From positions 62,001-126,000 of the forward strand of contig NZ_MUHW01000005.1 in the NCBI RefSeq assembly GCF_002007235.1: a DNA stretch of 64,000 nt, in the 5' to 3' direction. The DNA comes from Oribacterium sp. C9 (GTDB lineage Bacteria; Bacillota; Clostridia; Lachnospirales; Lachnospiraceae). The translations under genes and the position numbers were made by a program. Every line of letters begins with the position of its first letter. The stretch's first letter is position 1. Shown in pieces: positions 9,048 through 17,993 of the stretch. The notes below the pieces were generated by a model. The model did not search any database. It was not told the DNA's origin and saw nothing but the letters and a program-made list of their open reading frames with translations.

Positions 9048-9812
9048 ATGACAAAGGTATTATTATTCGGTGCCATGGGTGTTATGTGTAAGAACGTCGC
9101 AAATTGCGCAAAGTCTATGGATGACATTGAAATAGTGGCAGGAATAGACAGGGAAGATCACCTTGATGATCCTTCTATTGGATTCCCAGTATATGACAGT
9201 TTCGATAAGGTGACAGAAGAGTTTGATGTGATCATAGATTTCTCGGTTGCCCTTGCCATAGACAAGCTTTTGGATTATGTGGAGAAGACCGGCAAGGCAT
9301 GTGTTCAGTGCACAACAGGTCTAAATGATGCTCAGCTTGAAAGAGTGAAGGAAATTTCAAAGAAGGCTCCAATTCTCAGAAGTGCAAATATGTCCATCGG
9401 TGTAAACCTTCTTTTAGAACTTGTAAAGACAGCCGCGCAGAAGCTTTACGAGAGAGGCTTCGATATAGATATCGTAGAGCAGCACCACAGAAGAAAGGCT
9501 GATGCTCCTTCAGGTACAGCTTTAGCACTGGCAGATGCCGTAAACGAAGCTCTCGACAACAAGCTTGATTATGTTTACGATCGTTCTGACCGTCGCCAGC
9601 CGCGACCTCATGAAGAAATCGGTATCAGTGCTGTTAGAGGCGGAACCATCGCAGGAGTTCATGACATAATCTTTGCCGGTGAAGACGAAGTCATCACATT
9701 TAATCATACAGCTTACTCCAGAAACATTTTCGCAAACGGAGCACTCAATGCCGCAAAGTTCCTTAACAGTAAGGAAGCAGGACTATATTCCATGCAGGAT
9801 GTTCTTCGATAA
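9048..9812 (+). CDS. dapB: 4-hydroxy-tetrahydrodipicolinate reductase
   Basis: 254 residues. DapB reduces the DapA product with NAD(P)H. The N-terminal Rossmann segment (LLFGAMGVMCKNV) is present, and the signature HHRRKADAPSGTAL holds the catalytic His-His and Lys residues. Start at 9048 follows AAGGAAAGGAATG at good spacing; an in-frame ATG at 9000 would add 16 atypical residues. The gene ends at a strong terminator. Confidence 0.95.
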   Translation: MTKVLLFGAMGVMCKNVANCAKSMDDIEIVAGIDREDHLDDPSIGFPVYDSFDKVTEEFDVIIDFSVALAIDKLLDYVEKTGKACVQCTTGLNDAQLERVKEISKKAPILRSANMSIGVNLLLELVKTAAQKLYERGFDIDIVEQHHRRKADAPSGTALALADAVNEALDNKLDYVYDRSDRRQPRPHEEIGISAVRGGTIAGVHDIIFAGEDEVITFNHTAYSRNIFANGALNAAKFLNSKEAGLYSMQDVLR

Positions 9813-9823
9813 CAGAATCACAA

Positions 9824-9852
9824 AAGCAGTCACTCTGTGACTGCTTATTTTT
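9824..9852 (+). terminator. Intrinsic terminator after dapB
   Basis: A perfect 10-bp stem (9824-9833 with 9837-9846) with a 3-base loop and a T-rich tail. Confidence 0.9.
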
Positions 9853-9926
9853 GTATAAATCAGATATGAACCAGTATTCATTTTAAGTATCATTTGTAAT
9901 GTTTATATAGTTTTAGTCGATAGTGG

Positions 9927-9935
9927 TGTTATAAT
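9927..9935 (+). promoter_or_regulatory. Extended -10 promoter for the polysaccharide operon
   Basis: TGTTATAAT is an extended -10 element; no convincing -35 box lies 17 bases upstream. The predicted leader to the first gene is about 95 bases, AT-rich. I see no c-di-GMP riboswitch signature in it. Confidence 0.5.
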
Positions 9936-10036
9936 TATTTATAAAGAATTTTTACGGACGAAAACTTGTTTATCTTATAGAAGAAACAGGACTTGTTATA
10001 TCAGTTTATTACTTTCTATAGATTAGAGGCATAGAC

Positions 10037-11488
10037 ATGTTCTTTTCGAATATATTATTTGTAATATTCTTTTTGCCCACAGCACTTTTTTTATATCATA
10101 TCTTACGTTCCCATAGTGCTGCACAAAAAGCGACTTTACTTATTCTTAATATCATATTTTACTCCATGGGAGGAAATACTCCGCATTTAATTCTCCTTTT
10201 GGGGCTTATCTTCTTTGACTATTTATCCGGTATCCTCTTGGGACTCATCATTAACAGGCCTAAAGTTCGTTATTCAAGGCTGTTCCTGTATTTCATAATC
10301 ATATTTCACTTAGCAGTACTAGTTCCTTTTAAATATCTGGATTTTATTATCGAACTCTATAACAATATTTTCGATAATAAACTTATCATGCCATTCACCT
10401 TAACCGTTCCGTTAGGCATATCCTTTTATACTCTTAGAGCCATATCGTATCATGTGGATGTGTACAGAAAAGATACAGTTGCCTGTAAAAATCCCATTGA
10501 TCTTGCGGTATACATAACATTCTTCCCGCAGCTTCTTACAGGTCCCCTTGTAAGCTACACCGAGTTCTGTGAAGAATTCAAATCAAGAAAGATAGACAGA
10601 GATATTTTTTATAAGAGTTTTGAAAGATTCGCCATAGGTCTCATCAAGGTTGTACTCATAGCACGTAATCTTTCTCATGTTTCCGACAATATCTTTATGG
10701 TTACAACCTACGGCAATACTTCAATACCTGTTCCTGTGCTTGTAAGCTGGCTGGGGGCTGCCACCTGTACTCTTCAGTTTTACTATGAATTCACAGGATT
10801 TTCCGATATGTCCATAGGATTATGCGGACTTTTAGGATTTGAATGTAAAGAAAACTACGATCATCCTTTGCTTGCGACATCCATTACATCATTCTGCGCA
10901 AAATTCAATATAAGTCTCAGACTATGGTTTGAAAAATATGCTTTTAAGAAATCCTCTGCGAAAGATATACCGAATGAGGACCAGCAGGTTTCAAAAATTG
11001 CACTGATCTGGCTCCTGACAGGTCTATGGTTCGGAAGCGGCTGGAACTATCTCTGGTGGGCAGTGATCATTATCACTGCTCTGGTTCTTGAGATGATTAT
11101 GCAAATAAAAGATCAGTCGGATAAAATGCTGCAAAGGCACATTTACGTGCTTTCATTTTCTGTATTCTTTATGCTGCTGCTAAGATTTGACAGTGCAGAC
11201 CAAATGCGGGTATTCCTGTCATATATGTTCGGGTTGGGAGGTAATTCTTTTTATTCCTCAAGGTTTGTCATGTTTATAAGTGAATATAAACTAACCATGG
11301 CCTCTTCTTTAGTATGTATTTTACTTTCATCAACCCCATTTAAAAGTTTTATGGAACATGCCGTCAGTGAGAAAGAACGAAACAGAATGATTAGTCTAAA
11401 CTATCTTCTTATTATAGCACTGTATTTTTTCTCCCTTGTGGCACTGACAAGAGGCTATTACAAGCCAAGATTTTTTCTGAATCTTTGA
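10037..11488 (+). CDS. MBOAT-family membrane protein, catalytic histidines replaced
   Basis: 483-residue polytopic membrane protein of the MBOAT (AlgI/DltB) family, with about ten or more hydrophobic segments. AlgI/WssH-type members pass acyl groups across the membrane to an exopolysaccharide. The family landmarks are recognisable (PLGISFYTLRAISYHVDVYR; YYEFTGFSDMSIG; LTGLWFGSGWNYLWW). The two normally conserved histidines are missing: the usual WHISL reads KFNISL (Asn291) and the usual LWHG reads LWFG (Phe332). A classical acyltransferase mechanism is therefore doubtful. AGAGG lies 7 bases before the ATG. It is the first gene of a seven-gene operon; the next start is 1 base after its stop. 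Confidence 0.85.
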   Translation: MFFSNILFVIFFLPTALFLYHILRSHSAAQKATLLILNIIFYSMGGNTPHLILLLGLIFFDYLSGILLGLIINRPKVRYSRLFLYFIIIFHLAVLVPFKYLDFIIELYNNIFDNKLIMPFTLTVPLGISFYTLRAISYHVDVYRKDTVACKNPIDLAVYITFFPQLLTGPLVSYTEFCEEFKSRKIDRDIFYKSFERFAIGLIKVVLIARNLSHVSDNIFMVTTYGNTSIPVPVLVSWLGAATCTLQFYYEFTGFSDMSIGLCGLLGFECKENYDHPLLATSITSFCAKFNISLRLWFEKYAFKKSSAKDIPNEDQQVSKIALIWLLTGLWFGSGWNYLWWAVIIITALVLEMIMQIKDQSDKMLQRHIYVLSFSVFFMLLLRFDSADQMRVFLSYMFGLGGNSFYSSRFVMFISEYKLTMASSLVCILLSSTPFKSFMEHAVSEKERNRMISLNYLLIIALYFFSLVALTRGYYKPRFFLNL

Positions 11489-11489
11489 T

Positions 11490-12689
11490 ATGAAAAATAA
11501 CAAAAAATCGCCTTCCAGAATCCTTATCATAGTGACGTTGATGGCTTTTATTGCAGGAATATGTTTTACATTAAATAACATTCCTTTGCAAAATATAAAC
11601 AGTACCACCTTCTATGAAGTCTTATATAAGGATGATATGTTGACCGGATTTCATTCTTTCCTTTATCGGCTGCTGGGAAAGAATGAAATAAACAATTTCA
11701 GTGTTGTAAGAGACAAAGACGGGTATTTGTATCATGCCAATTTTTGGAATAATACAGATATCAGTATGAAGGACGCAGCTCAAAAGATACGTGCCCTACA
11801 GGATATCTTCAGAAATGAAGAAACCGGAGAAGTCGGAACCAAAGTCGTAGTACTAATGTTTCCGTCCAAATATGATAAACAAAGAAGCAGGGGTTACGAA
11901 GGACTGCCTTATCCGGATATGAACGAATATGCAGATGATCTTTTGCAGTATCTGAGAAGATACAGTGTTGACTATATAGATTACAGAAAGTGGCTGAAAG
12001 ACAGCGGAAGAAGTTCCGCAGATATGTTTTATCTTTCAGATTCTCACTGGAAAGTCAATACTGCCTTTTATGCCACAGTATATCTCGCCGAATATATAAA
12101 ATATAGGTATGGACTGGACCTGGATCCGGATCATATATATCTTAATTCAGATAATTATTTACGAACCCTGTATGAAGAACTTTTTTACGGTGATTATGCA
12201 CTGAAAACCGAGCGTTATCATACAAAGGCCGACAGTTACGAACTTATAATTCCGGGATTTGATACGGATTTTAGTACTGTTTCTGAAAGTCCCGGAGGAA
12301 GGATAGTCCGTGAGCAGGGGCTTTTTTCCGAGGTCCTGACTACAAGACGATACATAAATGAAAAAAATGAATACGAAAAGGAAGTATACAAAACATACCT
12401 TGGTTCCCTTCATGCCAGGTTTCATATAGAAAATCTGCTTAACCCCGAAGGACCGAAGTTCCTTTTTATGTGGAACGTATGGTCTCCCGAAGTAGCTGCA
12501 TTCACATCAAGTATGGCGGGAACAGTTGATAGTCTGAACATTGAGTATATGGATGATGCGAGGATAAAAAAGGAACTTTCGGAAAATACTTACGATTATA
12601 TATTCATAGGCTTACATCCGGATTCCCTTGACATCAAGCATTTTCCTTATGATTTTAAAACAAAGGAAAGGCAGGATAATAATGAGTGA
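11490..12689 (+). CDS. AlgX/AlgJ-like (DHHW-type) extracytoplasmic protein
   Basis: 399 residues with one N-terminal signal anchor (about residues 9-28) and an extracytoplasmic domain of the SGNH-like AlgX/AlgJ type, which in alginate and Wss systems works with an MBOAT protein to O-acetylate the polymer. The Asp-x-His pair is present as SDSHWKVN (Asp184, His186). The second motif, where a GDSF-type serine nucleophile is expected after a hydrophobic strand, reads FLFMWNVWSPEVA (residues 325-337), so the canonical serine motif is degenerate; Ser332 might substitute. There is no clear ribosome site, and translation is probably coupled to the MBOAT gene. Family assignment rests on motif and context. 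Confidence 0.7.
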   Translation: MKNNKKSPSRILIIVTLMAFIAGICFTLNNIPLQNINSTTFYEVLYKDDMLTGFHSFLYRLLGKNEINNFSVVRDKDGYLYHANFWNNTDISMKDAAQKIRALQDIFRNEETGEVGTKVVVLMFPSKYDKQRSRGYEGLPYPDMNEYADDLLQYLRRYSVDYIDYRKWLKDSGRSSADMFYLSDSHWKVNTAFYATVYLAEYIKYRYGLDLDPDHIYLNSDNYLRTLYEELFYGDYALKTERYHTKADSYELIIPGFDTDFSTVSESPGGRIVREQGLFSEVLTTRRYINEKNEYEKEVYKTYLGSLHARFHIENLLNPEGPKFLFMWNVWSPEVAAFTSSMAGTVDSLNIEYMDDARIKKELSENTYDYIFIGLHPDSLDIKHFPYDFKTKERQDNNE

Positions 12690-13371
12690 ACTTTCCGTCG
12701 CACGTACTGAACGAAAATTTGTTATAGGCAAGTATCAGGCTGAAAAAATATTCAACAGACTGCTTAAGGCTCTTCCCGGGGATCCTTTTTCGGGAAATGA
12801 TCCTTATTATGTCAGATCCTTGTATTTCGATTCTTATTATAATGATGATTACTTCGATAAAATGGACGGCATTAAAAACAGAAAGAAAATACGAATAAGG
12901 ATCTACAACGGAAGTGCAGATGTTATAAAACTTGAGCTTAAACAAAAATCCGGTGATGCCCAGAACAAAAAGTCATTCACCATAACAAAGCAGCAGGCTC
13001 TCAATATGACTTCCGGAAGATTCAGCTTTCTCCTTGATACAGGAAATCCTGACATGGAGCAAATTTACTACATCATGATGAAGGAAGTCTACAGACCAAA
13101 ATGTCTCATAGAATATGAGAGAAGAGCCTTTGCAGTACCCACAAACGATATCCGTATAACCTTTGACACGGATATCCGTACATCGGAAGGGAACCTGGAT
13201 CTGTTTACAGACAGAAACTATTTCCGGCCTGCAGATACAAGTGATCTGGTGGTACTGGAGGTGAAATATAATCATTTTCTTTTAAGTTATATCAAGGACC
13301 TTCTTGCCATGGATTACATTGACGAACGGTCTTACAGCAAGTATATAGCCGGAAGGATACAGCTCTTTTAG
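12682..13371 (+). CDS. VTC (polyphosphate polymerase-type) domain protein
   Basis: 229-residue single-domain protein of the VTC/CYTH-like tunnel fold. The charged residues that line the VTC4 active site appear to be kept: TERKF near the N-terminus, VRSLYFDS, KKIRIRIY, KLELKQKSG, IEYERRAF, RITFDTDI, VLEVKYNHF and SYSKYIAGRI. In yeast VTC4 this fold makes polyphosphate from ATP; bacterial stand-alone versions are poorly characterised. No membrane segment is seen, so it is probably cytoplasmic. The start at 12682 has an AGGAAAGGCAGGA site and overlaps the previous gene by 8 bases; the in-frame start at 12628 is rejected. Followed by DUF4956 and CotH, a recurrent bacterial trio. Confidence 0.85.
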   Translation: MSELSVARTERKFVIGKYQAEKIFNRLLKALPGDPFSGNDPYYVRSLYFDSYYNDDYFDKMDGIKNRKKIRIRIYNGSADVIKLELKQKSGDAQNKKSFTITKQQALNMTSGRFSFLLDTGNPDMEQIYYIMMKEVYRPKCLIEYERRAFAVPTNDIRITFDTDIRTSEGNLDLFTDRNYFRPADTSDLVVLEVKYNHFLLSYIKDLLAMDYIDERSYSKYIAGRIQLF

Positions 13372-13388
13372 TCAGAGGAGGATAAACC

Positions 13389-14075
13389 ATGAAACAAGAC
13401 TTATACAAGTATCTTATTGCCAATGCAGGAAATATGACTGTAGAAGAGATAGCAACCTGTTTTCTGGCTTCTGTGGTCATAGGAGCTGTCATCTTCATAT
13501 CCTACAGATTTTCACATTCCAACACAGTTTACAGTGCAAAGTTCAATGTCTCGCTAATGATGCTCACATCTGTCACCACACTCATCATGTCGGTAATAGG
13601 CAATAACGTTGCCCTGTCTCTTGGAATGGTAGGCGCCCTTTCCATCGTTCGTTTCAGAACAGCAATCAAGGATCCCAGGGACACTGTCTACATATTTTGG
13701 TGTGTGGCGGCAGGTGTATGCTGCGGAATACAGGATTTTACAGTTGTAGCCATAGGAAGTGCAACTATATTCCTGATAATGCTTCTTCTTGGAAACGTAA
13801 GAAATAATGAAAAATACCTTATCATAATCCGCGGAAATCAGGATTCGGAAGAAAAAGCCAATAACCTTATGGTTGATACATACAGAAACAAGATCTCGTT
13901 AAGAGTAGCCAATGTAACCCATAAAGACATGGAACTTATATATGAAATAAGTGAAAGTACCCTTAGAAAAGCCGGAAAGAAAAATCCCGGTTTCGATATC
14001 AGAGCAGGTCTTATGGAAATTGAAGGTGTTGATAGTGTGAATTTGGTGTGTCAGAATGACGAAATTACTAGGTGA
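13389..14075 (+). CDS. DUF4956 membrane protein
   Basis: 228 residues. About four hydrophobic segments in residues 20-140 surround the family hallmark LGMVGALSIVRFRTA followed by IKDPRDTVYIFW. A soluble C-terminal domain (about 145-228) resembles a small alpha/beta regulatory domain. The biochemical function is unknown. In many bacteria this family sits directly beside VTC-domain and CotH genes, as here, so a membrane partner role for the VTC protein is a reasonable inference. GAGGAGG lies 7 bases before the ATG. It overlaps the CotH gene by 20 bases. Confidence 0.85.
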   Translation: MKQDLYKYLIANAGNMTVEEIATCFLASVVIGAVIFISYRFSHSNTVYSAKFNVSLMMLTSVTTLIMSVIGNNVALSLGMVGALSIVRFRTAIKDPRDTVYIFWCVAAGVCCGIQDFTVVAIGSATIFLIMLLLGNVRNNEKYLIIIRGNQDSEEKANNLMVDTYRNKISLRVANVTHKDMELIYEISESTLRKAGKKNPGFDIRAGLMEIEGVDSVNLVCQNDEITR

Positions 14076-15702
14076 TAAAAAATTAAATACAAGTATGCCT
14101 GCCCTTTTATTTGTTGTGCTGATACTTGCTTTGTTTGTTCATTTTTTTTATTCCCTGAGAGCAGACGAAGAACTTAAAAAATACAATTTCCAGCACCTAA
14201 ATGACAAGGATGCGGATCCCGAAATCGGTCCCACAGAAATTCCTGAGGGCGGTATCATTGATCCGGAAACATTCATAACCCACCTTCCTCTTGTAGTCAT
14301 AGATACAAACGGTGTGGAAGTACCTAATATCTATAAAAGTATAGATGATAATCAGACAAGAGGTTACGCTGATCCGGAGGTTACAGATCCTTATATACCT
14401 GTTCATATGTATCTCGTGAATAATGAAAAGGGCGGAAACAGGATAACAGATACCCCCGGTTTCAAAAATACGGGCAAAATAAAAATGAGAGGTAATTCCT
14501 CCAGACATTTTGAGAAGAAACAGTATAAAATAAAGCTTCTTGACTCAAAAGGAAATGAACTGGAAGCTCCGCTTCTCGGAATGGAAGCCGACGAGGACTG
14601 GATACTCTGCAACAGCATACTGGACGCAAGTTATATACGAAGTTACCTTGCCATGAATCTGGGGGGAATAGTCATGCCATTTACTCCGGAGGTGAGGTTC
14701 TGTGAACTTGTGTACAGAAACGGAAAAAGTTATGAATATAAGGGGCTTTATCTCCTGATGGAATCCATAAAAAAAGGGAAGGGCAGGGTAAATATAGCAA
14801 CTTATAAAGGAAATCCCGGCCGTCTCAGCTATATAGTGGACAGAGACCGCTATGATACCACCGCAAAGATGCTTTCAACCTATGCCTCAGACACACAACT
14901 ATGTTACGGTTGGTTTGACCTTCGTTATCCCAAAAACGAACTGGCCGATGAAGCTACAGTACATGCCATAGAAAAAGAAATCTCGGAAATTGAAAAGGTG
15001 CTTTATTCCGACGATCCTGATATGTTCAAAAACTATGTAGGCATGATAAATGTTGACAGTTTCATTGATTACATGGTTGTAAATGAATTTCTGATGAACT
15101 ATGACGCCGGAGAGCATTCCACCTATTATTACAAAGACAGGTCCCACAGATTTTCGGCAGGTCCCATATGGGACTATGACAACTGCCTTGATAACTATAA
15201 AAATGCTGTAGCCGGCATATCATGGATGGTTTTTCCAAGTCATCCATGGTACGAAAGACTTACCCGTGATCCGGATTTTAACCAAAAAGTGGCAAAAAGA
15301 TATCACACACTCAGAAAAACTGTTTTCTCAGACAGATTTGTAAAAGAATTTGTAAAAGGCACCACAGAATATCTTGGCCATGCCATCGACCGGGAAAGCA
15401 GTCGCTGGGGCGAGGTATATAACGAAAACCATGTGTTAAAAAGCGGAGAAGGAGATGACGGATTCATCATTTACAGAGCAAGGGATCGTTACAACGAAGA
15501 GATAACCCGTCTTATAGATGTACAGCAGCTTCATGCAAAATGGCTGGATGCCCATATCGAAGACTTCCTCAGCGAATACGAAGAAAAAAACGAGAAAAAA
15601 TCAGGAAATGCTCTCTATTCTGCTTTGGCGGTTATCATGATAGTGTCCTTCTTTACATCCATTATTTACGTCAACAGAATAAAAAACGGAACGATTAAAT
15701 AA
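14056..15702 (+). CDS. CotH-family kinase, membrane-anchored
   Basis: 548 residues. N-terminal membrane segment (about 14-34), an extracytoplasmic CotH domain and a second membrane segment near the C-terminus (about 520-540). CotH hallmarks: KMRGNSSRHFEKKQYKIKL, NEFLMNYDAGEHS and GPIWDYDNCLDN, the last holding the metal-binding Asp of CotH kinases. CotH of Bacillus phosphorylates spore-coat proteins; homologues in polysaccharide loci have no settled substrate. Predicted topology puts the domain outside the cell. It starts inside the DUF4956 gene without a strong ribosome site, so translation is likely coupled; the synthase gene starts 2 bases after its stop. Confidence 0.85.
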   Translation: MTKLLGDKKLNTSMPALLFVVLILALFVHFFYSLRADEELKKYNFQHLNDKDADPEIGPTEIPEGGIIDPETFITHLPLVVIDTNGVEVPNIYKSIDDNQTRGYADPEVTDPYIPVHMYLVNNEKGGNRITDTPGFKNTGKIKMRGNSSRHFEKKQYKIKLLDSKGNELEAPLLGMEADEDWILCNSILDASYIRSYLAMNLGGIVMPFTPEVRFCELVYRNGKSYEYKGLYLLMESIKKGKGRVNIATYKGNPGRLSYIVDRDRYDTTAKMLSTYASDTQLCYGWFDLRYPKNELADEATVHAIEKEISEIEKVLYSDDPDMFKNYVGMINVDSFIDYMVVNEFLMNYDAGEHSTYYYKDRSHRFSAGPIWDYDNCLDNYKNAVAGISWMVFPSHPWYERLTRDPDFNQKVAKRYHTLRKTVFSDRFVKEFVKGTTEYLGHAIDRESSRWGEVYNENHVLKSGEGDDGFIIYRARDRYNEEITRLIDVQQLHAKWLDAHIEDFLSEYEEKNEKKSGNALYSALAVIMIVSFFTSIIYVNRIKNGTIK

Positions 15703-15704
15703 AT

Positions 15705-17993
15705 ATGAATATCAAAAAACGACTGTTAAATCTAACATCGGTAATAGGTGCCATACTGCTTATAGTCTATATACTGTGGCGTGCCTTCTTTACCATACCC
15801 ATGCCCGGCACTTACGGATGGATCGCTTTCATTGCAGGTGTCGCTCTTTTGGTGTCGGAAGCTCTGTCCATATTTGAAGCAGTCATGAGCTACATCGATC
15901 TGAATCTGGAGTTTCAGCCTGAGATGCCGGTAATAGATGATGATATGTACCCGGAAGTTGATGTAATGATTGCCACTCACAATGAAGATGTGGATCTTCT
16001 GTTTACCACCGCAAATGCCTGTCGTATGCTGAAATATCCGGACAAAAGCAAGGTTCATGTATGGATATGTGATGACAATAACAGACCGGAGATGAAGGCT
16101 CTCGCAGATTCACTGAAAGTGGGCTATATGGGCTTAAGCGGTAATAAGCTTGCAAAAGCCGGTAATCTGAACAATGCTATTCAAAAAACTCATGCTCCGC
16201 TCATAGCCACTTTTGATGCGGACATGATTCCAAACAGTGAATTTCTTATGGAGACGGTTCCTTACTTCTTTCTTCCTGTAATGAAAAAAGATGAAAATGG
16301 CAAATGGATCCGGAAAAGCGAAGAAGAAATTGACAAGAAGGAAAAGATCGGTTTTATCCAGACACCACAGAGCTTTTACAATTCCGACCTTTTTCAATAT
16401 AACCTGTACAGTTCAGGAAATATACCAAACGAGCAGGACTACTTTTTCAGACAGGTCAATATCGGAAAGAACAGAAACAATTCTCCCATTTATGCCGGTT
16501 CAAATACAGTCATTTCAAGGGAGGCTCTTGAGTCGGTGGGAGGCATTGCAACAGGAACCATAACTGAAGATTTTGAAACAGGTCTTTTAATTGAAGGAAA
16601 CGGCTACAGATGTTATGCCCTGGACAAACTTCTGGCAAAGGGTCTTTCGCCCATTTCCATACCGGCACTTATGAAACAAAGAGAACGATGGGCCAGAGGA
16701 TGTGTTTTTTCCTTAAGACGTGTCCGTATCATGTTGAACCCAAAATTCAACTTTTCCTTAAAACTCAGTTACATCGCCTGCGGTCTGTACTGGATGAGCT
16801 TTGCCAGAAGAATGGTTTATATCATCTCACCACTTCTGTTCAGTATATTCAGGATTCCTGTTGTTATTTGTACGCTCAAGGAGCTGCTATTTATATGGCT
16901 GCCTTCTTATGCCGTATATTCCTATACACTAAAAAAAATATCCGGAGAGATACGAAACACAAGATGGAGCAATACGGTAGATACAATTTTATTTCCATAT
17001 CTCATCATTCCCATATTTAAAGAACTTATAGGAATACGAAAAAAAGAATTTTCCGTTACAAATAAATCCAGATCAAAGATAGAAAAATCCTGCACATACA
17101 TGGCGGCACCGCATATAGTCCTTCTTGTATTCTCGGTAATAGGACTGTTTATGTCCTGCCTTGATCTGATTCAGTATCATTCCATGGGAACACTTATTGT
17201 GATCTACTGGATATTTCAAAATGCTTTCAATCTACTTATGGCTGTATTTTTCATGACAGGAAGAAATAATGTCCGCATGTCCGAACGACTCACAGTAAAC
17301 CTTCCAGTGGATATCAAGTTTGATGGAAGAAGCTATAAAGGAACAGTGGTGGACATATCTGAAGGAGGACTAGCATTTATATTGAACGAAGCAGTTTATT
17401 TTCCTCATAATAAGGGAGACATGGCTACATTTGTGATAACAGACAGAAACTATAAAGCTGAAGTAAAGGGCAGAACCGTGGCTGTTAAGGAAGTCAATCG
17501 GGAAAAAAGCTGCTGGAAATACTGTGTGATCGTAGAGGAGATGGATTTTGAAAACAAGGAACAATACAACCAGATAGTATATGACAGAGAACATACATTG
17601 CCGAAAAAGCTTAGTGCCAGAAGCAATTATGTTGGAGATATAATGAGAAATCTGGATGAAAGAATCAACACTAAAAAGGTGATTCAGCCCAGAGCTACAG
17701 CAAGGATCAATGTTAATGAACTAACTACCAGCAGTAACGGACTTAACATCATTATCAAAGACTTTAATTTTGAGTATATGAGGCTTGAATTTCCTACTTT
17801 ACTTACGGATAAGCAAAAAAAGGGAAAACGAGAAGATCTTCCTGAGTCTCTTACCATTTTTCCTAACGAAGCTTATGAAATGAAATTGGTTCAAAGCGGA
17901 TTTAACCAGTATATTTACAGAATAGATAATTTCAAAGAGCTTGAAAGAACCAATAGTTGGCAGGTAAAAATAGATCAATGGGAGAATCAATGA
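15705..17993 (+). CDS. Cellulose synthase-like GT2 with C-terminal PilZ domain
   Basis: 762-residue BcsA-type processive glycosyltransferase. Two N-terminal membrane helices (about 5-25 and 30-55) precede the GT2 domain with ATHNED, CDDNNRPE, DxD as FDAD (Asp171, Asp173), TED as TEDFETG (287-289) and QRERW (325-329), the full processive beta-glycan synthase set. Several membrane helices (about 350-510) follow, then PilZ with RMSER (524-528) and DISEGG (550-555), matching the c-di-GMP consensus RxxxR...D/NxSxxG. The last 100 residues look like a second, degenerate domain without these motifs. Product is probably cellulose or another beta-glucan, polymerised and exported together and probably activated by c-di-GMP. 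No BcsB is present. Its stop overlaps the next start (ATGA). Confidence 0.92.
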   Translation: MNIKKRLLNLTSVIGAILLIVYILWRAFFTIPMPGTYGWIAFIAGVALLVSEALSIFEAVMSYIDLNLEFQPEMPVIDDDMYPEVDVMIATHNEDVDLLFTTANACRMLKYPDKSKVHVWICDDNNRPEMKALADSLKVGYMGLSGNKLAKAGNLNNAIQKTHAPLIATFDADMIPNSEFLMETVPYFFLPVMKKDENGKWIRKSEEEIDKKEKIGFIQTPQSFYNSDLFQYNLYSSGNIPNEQDYFFRQVNIGKNRNNSPIYAGSNTVISREALESVGGIATGTITEDFETGLLIEGNGYRCYALDKLLAKGLSPISIPALMKQRERWARGCVFSLRRVRIMLNPKFNFSLKLSYIACGLYWMSFARRMVYIISPLLFSIFRIPVVICTLKELLFIWLPSYAVYSYTLKKISGEIRNTRWSNTVDTILFPYLIIPIFKELIGIRKKEFSVTNKSRSKIEKSCTYMAAPHIVLLVFSVIGLFMSCLDLIQYHSMGTLIVIYWIFQNAFNLLMAVFFMTGRNNVRMSERLTVNLPVDIKFDGRSYKGTVVDISEGGLAFILNEAVYFPHNKGDMATFVITDRNYKAEVKGRTVAVKEVNREKSCWKYCVIVEEMDFENKEQYNQIVYDREHTLPKKLSARSNYVGDIMRNLDERINTKKVIQPRATARINVNELTTSSNGLNIIIKDFNFEYMRLEFPTLLTDKQKKGKREDLPESLTIFPNEAYEMKLVQSGFNQYIYRIDNFKELERTNSWQVKIDQWENQ

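Noticed and set aside
9936-10036. Possible c-di-GMP riboswitch in the leader of the polysaccharide operon
   Set aside because: Searched because the synthase has a PilZ domain, but the AT-rich leader lacks the conserved class I or II core.
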